DNA of 64,000 nt from Celerinatantimonas yamalensis (lineage in GTDB: Bacteria; Pseudomonadota; Gammaproteobacteria; Enterobacterales; Celerinatantimonadaceae): positions 744,001 to 808,000 of the forward strand of contig NZ_JBEQCT010000001.1 in NCBI RefSeq assembly GCF_046054155.1. The letters are read 5' to 3'. Positions 37,073 to 46,791 of the stretch are shown piece by piece (the stretch's first letter is position 1; the number at the start of each line of letters is the position of its first letter). Under the pieces are notes generated by a model. The model was not told the origin of the DNA. It worked only from the letters and a program-made list of their open reading frames with translations, and made no database searches. Position numbers and translations under genes: made by a program.

Positions 37073-38404
37073 CTATAACTGATTGGGTTGGATCCCTTGA
37101 ATTGCGCGTAAATTAATTGCATCACCTGATATACCCGCTTCAAATTCTTCACGGAAAAACTTAATTGCGCTTTGCAGCGGCTCGACAGCCCCAGGGGCGT
37201 GCGCGCAAAACGTATTTCCCGGGCCAAGCGCGCGGCAAAGGTACTCTAATGTTTCGATATCACCGGGTTGACCCTCACCTTTTTCAATCGCTCGTAAAAT
37301 TTTAACGCTCCACGGCAAACCATCACGACATGGCGTACACCAGCCGCACGATTCTCGAGCAAAAAATTCTTCCAAATTGCGCATCAACGACACCATGTTA
37401 ATACGATTATCTATAGCCAGAGACAGTGCGGTTCCCATTCGACTTCCTGCTTTACCGATATGATCAAAGTCCATCGGTAAATCAAGGTGTTCCGGTAACA
37501 AAAAGTCTGTTCCAGCACCGCCAGGTTGCCAAGCCTTGAGGGTTAAACCTTGCTGCATTCCACCGGCATAATCTTCCAACACTTCACGGGCGGTCGTTCC
37601 AATAGGTAATTCCCACACCCCAGGATTATTAACCATGCCCGAAAAGCCCATCAATTTAGTACCCGCATCATCACTACCACTAGCCGATAAACCGTGATAC
37701 CAATCCGAACCTCGATTTAAAATGCCAGGGACATTACAGATGGATTCAACATTGTTGACACAAGTTGGTTTTCCCCATACCCCAGACATGGCTGGAAAAG
37801 GCGGTTTAGCACGAGGGTTCGCGCGGCGACCCTCTAGTGAGTTAATCAGTGCGGTTTCTTCACCACAGATATAACGCCCTGCACCAGTATGAACAAACAG
37901 TTCAAAATCTTTGCCACTGCCTAAAATATTCTTTCCTAAAAAGCCAGCCTTATGGGCTTCATCGATCGCACGACGAAGATTCTCGGCCGCCTCAACATAT
38001 TCACCACGCAAAAAGATATAACCGCGATAGGCTTTGATGGCCTGAGCGGCGATGATCATCCCTTCAACAAGAAGATGCGGCATTTGTTCCATCAACAAAC
38101 GGTCTTTATAAGTACCCGGTTCCATTTCATCGGCATTACAAATCATATAACGGACATTAAGTGACTCATCTTTTGGCATCAAACTCCATTTCACGCCCGT
38201 TGGAAAGCCTGCACCACCGCGTCCTCGTAAGCCAGCATCTTTGACTTGCGTAACAACCTCTTCGGGCGATATTGCTAACGCTTTTTCAACCCCAACATAT
38301 CCTTCTTGACGACGATATTCATCAAACCAAACTGGCTGACCATCATCGTTGAGACGCCAAGTTAATGGATGGGTTTCAGCATTTCGAGTGATCGATAAAC
38401 TCAT
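37073..38404 (-). CDS. nuoF: NADH-quinone oxidoreductase subunit F
   Basis: NuoF binds FMN and NADH and holds cluster N3. The 443-residue protein (E. coli 445) has 'GLRGRGGAGFPTGVKW' for FMN/NADH, 'GAGRYICGEETALINSLEG', and the N3 ligands in 'ESCGWCTPCRDG' with a distal Cys in 'NTFCAHAPG'. Its ATG overlaps the nuoE stop by 4 bases; nuoG follows after 74 bp. Confidence 0.97.
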   Translation of the reverse strand: MSLSITRNAETHPLTWRLNDDGQPVWFDEYRRQEGYVGVEKALAISPEEVVTQVKDAGLRGRGGAGFPTGVKWSLMPKDESLNVRYMICNADEMEPGTYKDRLLMEQMPHLLVEGMIIAAQAIKAYRGYIFLRGEYVEAAENLRRAIDEAHKAGFLGKNILGSGKDFELFVHTGAGRYICGEETALINSLEGRRANPRAKPPFPAMSGVWGKPTCVNNVESICNVPGILNRGSDWYHGLSASGSDDAGTKLMGFSGMVNNPGVWELPIGTTAREVLEDYAGGMQQGLTLKAWQPGGAGTDFLLPEHLDLPMDFDHIGKAGSRMGTALSLAIDNRINMVSLMRNLEEFFARESCGWCTPCRDGLPWSVKILRAIEKGEGQPGDIETLEYLCRALGPGNTFCAHAPGAVEPLQSAIKFFREEFEAGISGDAINLRAIQGIQPNQL

Positions 38405-38919
38405 TGATACTGCTCCAAAATGGTTGAAAGTTCAGACGGTTTAAGATGATTGTGGGTGTGATCATCGATCATCATCGTTGGCCCTTTATCACAATTACCT
38501 AAACAACATGTTGGTAACAACGTAAAGCGACCGTCGGCAGTCGTTTCTCCAGGCTTAATGGCCAGTTGCTTTTCAAGCTCTTTGACAACGCCCTCGAAAC
38601 CGGTGACATAACACACCACGCTATCGCAATAACGGATCACATGGCGACCAACTGGTTGTCGATAGATCTGACTATAAAAGGTTGCAACACCTTCTATATC
38701 ACTTGCTGGTATAGCCAAAATTTCAGCGATAGCGCGAATCGCGCCATCGGGCACCCACCCATGGCTTTTTTGGACAATTTTTAGCGCTTCAATTGAGACA
38801 GAACGCGGATCCTCATAATGATGTTTTTCATGCTCAATAGCTTGAGCATCCGCTTCACTTAAGACAAAGTCATTGCCGTATTCAACTTTTACCGCAATAG
38901 TTTCATTGGGTTGTTTCAT
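38401..38919 (-). CDS. nuoE: NADH-quinone oxidoreductase subunit E
   Basis: NuoE carries the 2Fe-2S cluster N1a in a thioredoxin-like fold. The 172-residue protein has the ligands in 'CDSVVCYVTG' and 'PTCCLGNCDKGP', and the family helix 'VPDGAIRAIAEILAIPASDIEGVATFYSQ'. It begins 2 bp after nuoCD and overlaps nuoF. Confidence 0.96.
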   Translation of the reverse strand: MKQPNETIAVKVEYGNDFVLSEADAQAIEHEKHHYEDPRSVSIEALKIVQKSHGWVPDGAIRAIAEILAIPASDIEGVATFYSQIYRQPVGRHVIRYCDSVVCYVTGFEGVVKELEKQLAIKPGETTADGRFTLLPTCCLGNCDKGPTMMIDDHTHNHLKPSELSTILEQYQ

Positions 38920-38921
38920 GA

Positions 38922-40721
38922 TTAACGATCCACGTCTGACATAACAAAATCAATACTCCCAAGGTACACAATCAGATCTGAGACTAAACTCCCTCGGATC
39001 ACAGAGGGTATCTGCTGGAGATGTGCAAAACTCGGAGTGCGCACCCGAGTTCGATAACTCGTCGTGCTGCCATCACTGGTCAAGTAGTAGCTATTGATCC
39101 CCTTGGTTGCCTCTATCATCTGAAATGATTCATTCGCTGGCATAACAGGCCCCCACGACACTTGTAAAAAGTGGGTAATCAAGGTTTCAATATGCTGCAA
39201 TGCGCGCTCTTTAGGTGGCGGGGTAGTCAGCGGATGATCGGCTTTAAAAGGTCCCGCTGGCATATTACGCAAGCATTGATTCAGAATTTTTAAGCTCTGA
39301 CGGATCTCTTCGACTTTAAGCATGACACGGTTATAACAATCACTAATGCCACCCCCAATTGGGATCTCAAAATCAAAGTTTTCATAGCCTGAATAAGGGC
39401 GCCATTTACGCACATCAAACTCTATCCCAGTGGCTCGAAGCCCCGCTCCCGTGACCCCCCACTCTAATGCTTCTTTAGCATTATAAGAGGCAACACCTTG
39501 TGAACGACCTTTAAGAACACTATTTTGCAGTGCAGCTTTTACATATTCATTAAGCCGTTTTGGCATCCAATCTAAGAACTCTTTGAGCAGTCCTTCCCAA
39601 CCTCTTGGTAGATCATGAGCAACACCACCAATTCGAAACCAAGCTGGATGCATCCGAAAACCAGTGATCGCTTCCACGACATCATAGATTTTTTGCCGAT
39701 CAGTAAACGCGAAAAATACGGGCGTCATTGCCCCAACATCTTGAATAAACGTTGAGATATAAAGCAAATGGCTGTTGATTCGAAATAGCTCTGAGAGCAT
39801 CACTCGAATCACTTCAACGCGCTGTGGCACTTCAATGCCAGCGAGTTTTTCGACAGCAAGAATATAAGGCATTTCATTGACACACCCACCTAGATACTCA
39901 ATCCGGTCCGTATAGGGAATGTAACTATGCCATGATTGACGTTCAGCCATTTTCTCAGCACCGCGATGGTGGTAGCCAATATCTGGCACACAATCTTTAA
40001 TCTCTTCGCCATCAAGCTGTAAGACAATACGAAAAGCACCATGAGCTGAAGGGTGGTTTGGCCCCAAATTAAGGAACATATAGTCTTCATTTTCATTGCT
40101 ACGTTCCATCCCCCACTCTTCTGGTTTGAAAGTCAACGACTCCATTTCCAGATCTTCTTTTTGCCGAGTGAGTTCAAATGGGTCAAATTCAGTCGCACGA
40201 GCAGGGTAATCTTTACGTAATGGATGGCCCTCCCAAGATTGCGGCATCATTAATCGCCGTAAATTAGGATGGCCTTTAAAGACGATCCCAAACATCTCCC
40301 ACGTTTCGCGTTCATACCAATTTGCATTGGCAAAAATACTCGTAATCGTCGGCAACTCAAGACTACTCTCATCTAGAGCGACTTTGATCATCACATCACT
40401 ATTTCGTTCGATCGATAATAGGTGATAAAACACGGTATAGTCAGCAGCGGGAAGCTGTTCGCGATGAGTCCGTTGACGCTCATCAACCCCATGCATGTCA
40501 TACAACATTGAATACGGTTTAGACCGCGTTTTCAAAAAATGCAGACAATCTTTTATATGTTCCCGAGCAATCCAAAGTACAGGCATCCCCGTGCGGGTTG
40601 GTTGCAAATATAAAGCCTGCTCCCCGAACTGTTGCATTAGTTCGGCGACAATCGGATCATCTCGGTGATCAGTTGTTTGCCAAGGCGGATTCGCCGGCTG
40701 TGTTGCAGTGTCAGTCATCAT
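38922..40721 (-). CDS. nuoC: NADH-quinone oxidoreductase fused subunits C/D
   Basis: This is the fused NuoCD of enterobacteria and relatives, 599 residues (E. coli 600 at most). Residues ~1-190 are NuoC (30-kDa subunit: 'ERETWEMFGIVFKGHPNLRRLMMPQSW'), and from ~210 NuoD (49-kDa: 'NLGPNHPSAHGAFRIVLQLDGE', 'DIGYHHRGAEKMAE' with the quinone-binding His). The NuoD C-terminus 'LVSDLIVYLGSIDFVMSDVDR' is intact. The fusion itself is informative, since many bacteria have separate genes. Confidence 0.97.
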   Translation of the reverse strand: MMTDTATQPANPPWQTTDHRDDPIVAELMQQFGEQALYLQPTRTGMPVLWIAREHIKDCLHFLKTRSKPYSMLYDMHGVDERQRTHREQLPAADYTVFYHLLSIERNSDVMIKVALDESSLELPTITSIFANANWYERETWEMFGIVFKGHPNLRRLMMPQSWEGHPLRKDYPARATEFDPFELTRQKEDLEMESLTFKPEEWGMERSNENEDYMFLNLGPNHPSAHGAFRIVLQLDGEEIKDCVPDIGYHHRGAEKMAERQSWHSYIPYTDRIEYLGGCVNEMPYILAVEKLAGIEVPQRVEVIRVMLSELFRINSHLLYISTFIQDVGAMTPVFFAFTDRQKIYDVVEAITGFRMHPAWFRIGGVAHDLPRGWEGLLKEFLDWMPKRLNEYVKAALQNSVLKGRSQGVASYNAKEALEWGVTGAGLRATGIEFDVRKWRPYSGYENFDFEIPIGGGISDCYNRVMLKVEEIRQSLKILNQCLRNMPAGPFKADHPLTTPPPKERALQHIETLITHFLQVSWGPVMPANESFQMIEATKGINSYYLTSDGSTTSYRTRVRTPSFAHLQQIPSVIRGSLVSDLIVYLGSIDFVMSDVDR

Positions 40722-40763
40722 TTATCACTATTTTGCTTAAGCCTAAAACTAATCTGAACGGCA

Positions 40764-41438
40764 TCAGATCTCATCTGGAGTTCGTAAATTTTTCACCGCA
40801 ATGCGTTCACCATGTTTACGCTCTCGCTCAGACTGCATATTAGCGCGATACACACCTTGGTCACCAACAACCCACGACAACGGTCGACGTTCTTTGCTAA
40901 TCGATTCCTGCAATAATGTTAACGCTTGGATATAGGCTTCAGGCCGCGGAGGACAACCAGGAATATAAACATCGACAGGTAAAAACTTATCAACACCTTG
41001 GACAACAGAATAAATATCGTACATGCCACCTGAGTTTGCACAAGCCCCCATAGAGATAACCCATTTAGGCTCTAACATCTGGTCGTAGAGACGTTGGATA
41101 ACTGGGGCCATTTTGGTAAAACAAGTTCCAGCAACAACCATAAAGTCAGCTTGACGAGGCGACGCTCGCAATACTTCAGAACCAAAACGTGCAACATCAT
41201 GAGCTGCAGTAAATGCAGTAGTCATTTCAACATAGCAACACGATAGACCAAAGTTGTAAGGCCATAATGAGTTCTTGCGCCCCCAATTGACCATATCATT
41301 CAGCGCGGTGTCGAGTTTCCCCATATACACGCTGCGATGCACATGTTGATCTAATGGATCGGCGACGATTTGCTTAGTTTCTAACGGATAGCGATCATTC
41401 TCGCCATCAGGCTCTGCACGAGTGAGCGTATAATCCAT
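40764..41438 (-). CDS. nuoB: NADH-quinone oxidoreductase subunit B (cluster N2)
   Basis: NuoB holds N2, the last iron-sulfur centre before quinone. The 224-residue protein (E. coli 220) contains the unusual tandem cysteines in 'GLSCCYVEM', a third in 'VAGTCFTKMAP' and the last in 'YIPGCPPRPEA'. The C-terminal 'RMKRERKHGERIAVKNLRTPDE'-like tail is enterobacterial in style. nuoA is 15 bp upstream. Confidence 0.97.
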   Translation of the reverse strand: MDYTLTRAEPDGENDRYPLETKQIVADPLDQHVHRSVYMGKLDTALNDMVNWGRKNSLWPYNFGLSCCYVEMTTAFTAAHDVARFGSEVLRASPRQADFMVVAGTCFTKMAPVIQRLYDQMLEPKWVISMGACANSGGMYDIYSVVQGVDKFLPVDVYIPGCPPRPEAYIQALTLLQESISKERRPLSWVVGDQGVYRANMQSERERKHGERIAVKNLRTPDEI

Positions 41439-41453
41439 GATGGGACCTCTTGG

Positions 41454-41894
41454 TTATTTAGGCGAACCGTCAACGGTTTTCATGATTTCAGATTGTTCAA
41501 TTTGACTTCTCGAACGCTTAGGCGCCCAGTCGAGTGCTTTAGTCCGAATGAGATACACCAGACCTATTAGCAAAACGACAATAAAAATAGTGGCTTCAAC
41601 GAATCCAGTCCAACCGTTTTCGCGAATACTGACAGCCCAAGCATATAAATAGAGTGCTTCGACATCAAATATGACAAAAAACATAGCAACTAGATAAAAT
41701 TTAGCGGGCATTCGAAGACGAGCCGAACCCACGGAGGCAATTCCTGATTCAAATGGCGTGTTTTTATAACGAGCCTTTGCACGTCCACCTAAAAAATACC
41801 CACCTAAGAGCATCGCACCGCCTAACGCGATTGCGACCACCAGAAATATCGCGAAAGCCCAGTATTGAGCGATTACATCAATGGTTGTTGACAT
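41454..41894 (-). CDS. nuoA: NADH-quinone oxidoreductase subunit A
   Basis: NuoA is a three-helix membrane subunit. The 146-residue protein (E. coli 147) has 'KARYKNTPFESGIASVGSARLRMPAKFYLVAMFFVIFDVEALYLYAWAV' as conserved loop and helix 2 with the acidic residues. It is the first gene of the nuo operon; the promoter must lie in the AT-rich region upstream of 41894. Confidence 0.96.
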   Translation of the reverse strand: MSTTIDVIAQYWAFAIFLVVAIALGGAMLLGGYFLGGRAKARYKNTPFESGIASVGSARLRMPAKFYLVAMFFVIFDVEALYLYAWAVSIRENGWTGFVEATIFIVVLLIGLVYLIRTKALDWAPKRSRSQIEQSEIMKTVDGSPK

Positions 41895-43048
41895 AGTTAT
41901 GGCGCTTACAGTTTGTGGTAGACAGCATCAATCTAGCACATTCTAACGAAGCTAAATTGATACAACGATTTTTTGGGATAGCTGAGGCAAAGATGGTAAT
42001 GCCTTTTGCTTACTCCTAAACATTACTCTAACTAAGTGACCACTTAATTACCTGTGCAAATTAGACAAAATAGTTTCCGCCAACTCATGCTGTTAACTAT
42101 CGATTGGTCTTTTCTACTATTCGCCGTTTCCAAGTATGGTGCACAATACCACTACTCAGAGGAATACGAATACGTCAACGATTTATTGACACTGTATATC
42201 CATAAATCCTTGGAATATTTTACATCAACTTTACTCTTCTTAACATAGCTTCATCTGCCTAGCCCCGTGATAACTACAAAGAATGGGGTATATGTGATGA
42301 AAATGTTAAAATACATATAATTTTATATGCGATACACCTTAATCCCTCTAAATATAAGGGTTATCTATTTTTTTTATAGAGAAATAGGCTATATAATAAT
42401 ATTTATATGTGAATACCCTATAAAAAGTATAATTTTAGACGATTAAATCCTACTTTTTTGGGATCAAATATGGAAACACCTTTTTAAAAATTTTTGATCT
42501 GCATAGTTAGTTAGCTTATAGCTAGGTTCAAAATCGCTTGGTTAAAGATAGCCGTGTAAAACAAAGGGTCTATGGAATTTTTGAGCTAACAATCAAAGTT
42601 AAAAGAGTTTACAGCAACACAGTGAAGGCCAAATATCTGGTCCATAATGATCATATTTTTTTTTATATTTTTGAAATATTTGAGATTATTTAAAATGCTT
42701 TGAGCGAATTATAGACAAAAAAGTACGAAATTGCTTTTTGAGGCCAAAAAACTTCGCACTATCAACTTATTTGTCAAAAAAACATAATCATCTTCATTAT
42801 TGGAGATATCGTCTATCAATTGGACTACTGCTTGGCATAATATGTTGAATATGGTACTTGTGTAGTCTAAATGAGTGCAAAAAAGTGTTATACTTGAATC
42901 ATGCAACTACCTAGGTTAAGCAAAAATAATCGGAAGCAACCACCTAAGTGGTAATAATATGGCTTATTTTTTATACAAATCATAATTTTTTATAAAACAA
43001 GCCAATAAAACAACAACATCGTACACGCTGTAATATGGGAGATTTTAA
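41895..43048. other. 1.15-kb AT-rich stretch without a supported gene
   Basis: This is the space between the divergent nuoA and marR. Its right half is strongly AT-rich; for example 42361-42420 has only 11 G/C in 60. Frames of 60-65 codons exist on both strands (for example 42054-42248 and 42709-42906) but show no family pattern or good ribosome site. It must contain the nuo and marR promoters; I cannot place them with confidence. A small hairpin CCAC-CTAA-GTGG lies near 42940. Confidence 0.4.
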
Positions 43049-43501
43049 GTGGTGACTGATATGAACAATGATACGGCCATTCAAAAAATAGAATATAACT
43101 TGTCATACTTAGCCAGGTGGCTGGAAGCCAATCATCGGCGGCGTAACTACCCGCTAGAACGAGCTCATTACTTATTACTTTGTTTACTCACCGAAAAATC
43201 TCCGCAGTCATCTGGCATTTTAGCCGCTCAGCTAGGACTGGATTCTTCGACTGTAACTCGCCAAATCAAAGCAATGATTGATTTACAATTGCTGCAACGC
43301 TTACCCGACCCCTGTGATCGCCGAGGATGTTTGATTAATGTCACTGCGCTTGGGGTTGAAAAGTATAATGCGATGCAAGAGATAAAACGTCATAACGTTG
43401 AAAAAATCTTCCAAGACTGGAGCCCAGAAGATAAAGAACAATTGGGTGACTTATTAGCTAAAGTAAACGAATCTATCTATAACAACTTAGATAAACTATA
43501 G
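43049..43501 (+). CDS. MarR-family transcriptional regulator
   Basis: The 150-residue protein has the winged-helix core of MarR: 'SGILAAQLGLDSSTVTRQIKAMIDLQLLQRLPDPCDRRGCLINVT', including the DNA-recognition helix and the wing with its DRRG. GGGAG stands seven bases before the GTG at 43049; ATG 43061 is an alternative start. It converges on the ydeP-type gene. MarR proteins often control a neighbour, so regulation of the oxidoreductase, or of a distant target such as the ectoine operon, is possible; neither is shown. Confidence 0.88.
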   Translation: MVTDMNNDTAIQKIEYNLSYLARWLEANHRRRNYPLERAHYLLLCLLTEKSPQSSGILAAQLGLDSSTVTRQIKAMIDLQLLQRLPDPCDRRGCLINVTALGVEKYNAMQEIKRHNVEKIFQDWSPEDKEQLGDLLAKVNESIYNNLDKL

Positions 43502-43571
43502 ACGCGCCACAACCCTGACCAAATTTGTCTTATATTAATTTGCTCAGTGATGCCATAATTGACTAGATTTT

Positions 43572-43603
43572 AAAAGCCCAATCAAATCTGAGAGGGCTTT
43601 TTT
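43572..43603. terminator. Terminator between marR and ydeP-type gene
   Basis: AAAAGCCC and GGGCTTTT form the stem, with TT following on the plus strand and TTTTAAAA on the minus strand. It can serve both converging genes. Confidence 0.85.
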
Positions 43604-43607
43604 AGCT

Positions 43608-45923
43608 CTATCTCTGCACCACAACGTCTAACGAATCGTGCTCGTGACGTGTTATGATCACCGCTACTGACTTGGATGTCGGGGTTTCACTGTGATCACC
43701 AAAACTCATTAATGGAATCAATACGTTAGCTTCAGGAAAATACGCTGCAATATTTCCTTGAGGAATCGCATAAGGAATTGCCTTAAACCCCTTTATCTGA
43801 CGAGTTACATCATCACTCCAAAGGGTTTTGATATCGATCTTGTCACCTTCGCTTAAGTTCAAGTTCGCCATATCGATAGGGTTGATAAAAACAACCTCTC
43901 GTTCTCCAAAGATCCCTCGATAACGGTCATCGTAGCCATAGACAGTGGTATTATATTGATCATGTGAACGTAATGTTTGCAGCACAAAAATCGGGGCATT
44001 CGTTTGAGCAATTAACTGTTTAGGGATAATTGACTCAGGCAAAATATTCGCCAAAATCTGAGCTTTGTGACTTGGAGTTTTCCAACAAAGATCACGCGCA
44101 CTATTTCCCAAATAAAACCCACCCGGCCGATCTAAGCGTTGGTTGAATTGCTCAAATCCAGGAATTACAGCCTCAATAAGCTCTCGAATGCAATCATAGT
44201 TATCAGCCATAGCTTGCCAGTCAATTGGATAATGCGCCCCCAATAAAGCCTTGGCGATTCCTACAATAACAGCAGGCTCAGAGCGCATTTGGTCATCATG
44301 ATGCATCTCAACCCGCCCTGACGATGCATGAACCATTGAAAAGGAGTCTTCCACTGTTATTTTTTGCTCGCCACTGGCTTGCATATCAATATCTGTACGC
44401 CCTAAGCATGGCAAAATTAATGATTCATGGCCGGGATTCACATGGCTTCGATTTAACTTTGTCGCAATATTAACCGTCAGTTGACTTCCTCGCATCGCCT
44501 GAACAATAAGAGACGTATCTGGCGCAGCAGCCACTATATTTCCACCTAAGCCAATAAATACTTTGCTTTGTCCACTACTTAAGGCGCGTAATGCTTGCAC
44601 AACATTATGCCCTTTGGAAACTGGCGGCTTAAAACCACAAGCTTGCTCTAAGCTTGCTAAAAAACTCGCAGAGGGTTGCTCATTAATGCCAACTGTTCGA
44701 TCGCCTTGGACATTGGAATGACCGCGAACAGGACAGAGTCCCGCGCCCGGTTTACCGATTTGTCCAAACAGTAGCTGTAAATTCACAAACTCTTGAATGA
44801 TATCGACAGAATGCTTGTGTTGTGTCACCCCCATTGCCCAAGTCACTATAACGCGTTTGGCATGCTGATATATATTGGCCGCTTGTTCGAGTTGTTCCCG
44901 ACTTAAACCTGATTGCTCAACAATCTGCTCCCAAGAGGTTTGTGCAACGATGGCCAAATATTCTTCCATCCCTTGTGTTTGAGCCGCGATAAATTCTCGG
45001 TCAAAAATGCTTTCACCATGTTGCTGGGCAATCTCATCACGTTCAGCTAATATTTTTACCATTCCACGAACAGCGGCCATATCACCCCCCAATTTGGGGG
45101 TGAAATAATCACTAGTCGTCGGATTCGAGTGATAGGTGAGCATTTCAAGTGGATCTTGTGGATTGGTAAAACGTTCTAAACCACGCTCTTTTAGGTTGTT
45201 AAATGCCACTACCCGCGCACCACGTTTTGTCGCATGGCTCAATGTTTCTAACATGCGGGGATGATTAGTTCCTGGATTTTGTCCGAACAAAAAAATTGCA
45301 TCCGCTATCTCAAAATCATCAATGGTGACAGTCCCTTTACCAATTCCAATCGATTCAGCTAGCGCATAGCTGGTTGCTTCATGACACATATTGGAGCAAT
45401 CAGGAAAATTATTCGTACCATAGCTACGTGCCATTAATTGATAGAGGAAAGCAGCTTCATTACTGGCTCGGCCAGAGGTATAAAATTCTGCCTGATTCGG
45501 ATCATCCAGTGCCCGAAGCTGCTTGGCTATAAGCTCAAATGCGTTGTCCCAACTAATCGGTTCATAATGATCCGTTTCACGATTATAACGGACAGGCTCA
45601 GATAGTCGGCCTTGAAATTCCAGATAGTAATCGGTTTGCTGATTGAGCCAACTGACCGAGTGCTTAGCAAAAAAATTGCCATCGACCCGTCGACTAGTCG
45701 CTTCCCAGTTAACGGCTTTAGCACCATTTTCACAAAATCGAAAACGGCCGGGGATCCCTTTTTCACCCCAAGCACAACCCGGACAATCAAAACCATGGTC
45801 TTGGTTAGCTTTCAGCAAGTTGGAAATATTTTTAGCAACATTTTGGCTTTTGAGCAAATGAGTCGTTGTTGCTTTCAACGCGCCCCATCCCCCTGCAGGT
45901 CCTTGGTATTCTTTATGGCTCAT
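43608..45923 (-). CDS. ydeP: FdhF/YdeP-family molybdopterin oxidoreductase
   Basis: The 771-residue cytoplasmic protein matches the E. coli YdeP pattern from its start (YQGPAGGWGALK) through 'FDCPGCAW', 'PNQAEFYTSGRASNEAAFLYQL', 'NFPDCSNMCHEATS', 'NPGTNHPRML' and 'RSHDQYNTTVYG'. CPGC near residue 45 binds a 4Fe-4S cluster; the residue that binds Mo in formate dehydrogenases lies in the 'SNMCHE' segment as Cys. YdeP is linked to acid resistance in E. coli but its substrate is unknown. The frame runs 24 codons further up, inside fdhD; ATG 45923 begins 13 bp after fdhD and fits the family. Confidence 0.88.
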   Translation of the reverse strand: MSHKEYQGPAGGWGALKATTTHLLKSQNVAKNISNLLKANQDHGFDCPGCAWGEKGIPGRFRFCENGAKAVNWEATSRRVDGNFFAKHSVSWLNQQTDYYLEFQGRLSEPVRYNRETDHYEPISWDNAFELIAKQLRALDDPNQAEFYTSGRASNEAAFLYQLMARSYGTNNFPDCSNMCHEATSYALAESIGIGKGTVTIDDFEIADAIFLFGQNPGTNHPRMLETLSHATKRGARVVAFNNLKERGLERFTNPQDPLEMLTYHSNPTTSDYFTPKLGGDMAAVRGMVKILAERDEIAQQHGESIFDREFIAAQTQGMEEYLAIVAQTSWEQIVEQSGLSREQLEQAANIYQHAKRVIVTWAMGVTQHKHSVDIIQEFVNLQLLFGQIGKPGAGLCPVRGHSNVQGDRTVGINEQPSASFLASLEQACGFKPPVSKGHNVVQALRALSSGQSKVFIGLGGNIVAAAPDTSLIVQAMRGSQLTVNIATKLNRSHVNPGHESLILPCLGRTDIDMQASGEQKITVEDSFSMVHASSGRVEMHHDDQMRSEPAVIVGIAKALLGAHYPIDWQAMADNYDCIRELIEAVIPGFEQFNQRLDRPGGFYLGNSARDLCWKTPSHKAQILANILPESIIPKQLIAQTNAPIFVLQTLRSHDQYNTTVYGYDDRYRGIFGEREVVFINPIDMANLNLSEGDKIDIKTLWSDDVTRQIKGFKAIPYAIPQGNIAAYFPEANVLIPLMSFGDHSETPTSKSVAVIITRHEHDSLDVVVQR

Positions 45924-45936
45924 GTAACTATCCGTC

Positions 45937-46791
45937 TTATCGCAATCGCCAATGTCCATGGTACACATTAAACTGGTTGCGTTTTGTAAACCCAATGAGG
46001 GTCATATTAAACTGTTTGGCCATATCAATAGCCAAACTGGATGGTGCACCGACAGCTACTATCACAGGGATCGCAGCCAACATTGCCTTTTGCACCAATT
46101 CAAAACTCACACGCCCGCTTAAAACAAGGACACACTGCGCCTGCCAGAGCGTTTGTTGGTATATGTGACCAATCAACTTATCGACGGCATTATGGCGCCC
46201 AACATCCTCAGCTAAGACGGGAAGTTGCCGATCATGCCAATACCCAGCACCATGGACGGCTCCCGTTTTGGCAAACAGAGGCTGCATCTGGCGTAATTGC
46301 TCTGGCATCGCCAATACATCATCGCCGCCCAGCCAACCAGCTTGTTCATCAAGTTTAATCGGATGTTTTAAGCATAACGATCGCATCGAGGTCATACCAC
46401 AGATCCCACAACTCGACTGACTCATATAACTGCGTTGTAATTGCTGCCAATCAGGTGATACCCCTTCTTTTAAGGTCACCACCAGATGATTTGCTGCGTG
46501 ACGTCCTTCAGGATCAAAGGGCTCAATTAACATGACATCATCGAGTGAATTGACAACCTGTTGCGTTAAAATAAGTCCTTGTATCAACGCCACATCATCG
46601 CCAGGTGTACGCATTGTCATACTCCACTCTCGGCGCATCGGCTCAGAAGACGCCAAGTCATACCATTGAAGACTAATTTGTAATGGCTCTTCAATAGCCA
46701 CGTAGTCTTGTTCTAACTGCGCATCTTGATGGCGATTAATGCGCTGACGGTAGATACTACTTAGCCCTGGCGCATGATCATGCGTTAACAT
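45937..46791 (-). CDS. fdhD: Sulfur carrier protein FdhD
   Basis: FdhD transfers sulfur from IscS to the molybdenum cofactor of formate dehydrogenases. The 284-residue protein has the essential CGIC motif (Cys128, Cys131), and 'DVGRHNAVDKLIG' and 'LSGRVSFELVQKA' of the cofactor-binding core. It lies immediately upstream of the ydeP-type gene, supporting that enzyme as its client. Confidence 0.94.
   Translation of the reverse strand: MLTHDHAPGLSSIYRQRINRHQDAQLEQDYVAIEEPLQISLQWYDLASSEPMRREWSMTMRTPGDDVALIQGLILTQQVVNSLDDVMLIEPFDPEGRHAANHLVVTLKEGVSPDWQQLQRSYMSQSSCGICGMTSMRSLCLKHPIKLDEQAGWLGGDDVLAMPEQLRQMQPLFAKTGAVHGAGYWHDRQLPVLAEDVGRHNAVDKLIGHIYQQTLWQAQCVLVLSGRVSFELVQKAMLAAIPVIVAVGAPSSLAIDMAKQFNMTLIGFTKRNQFNVYHGHWRLR

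Noticed and set aside
42054..42248. 64-codon plus-strand frame upstream of nuo
   Set aside because: No ribosome site and no recognisable pattern in an AT-rich region; chance frame.
43049..43501. MarR protein as the ectoine regulator EctR
   Set aside because: It is 5.4 kb from ectA and shorter than known EctR/CosR proteins; kept only as a possibility.
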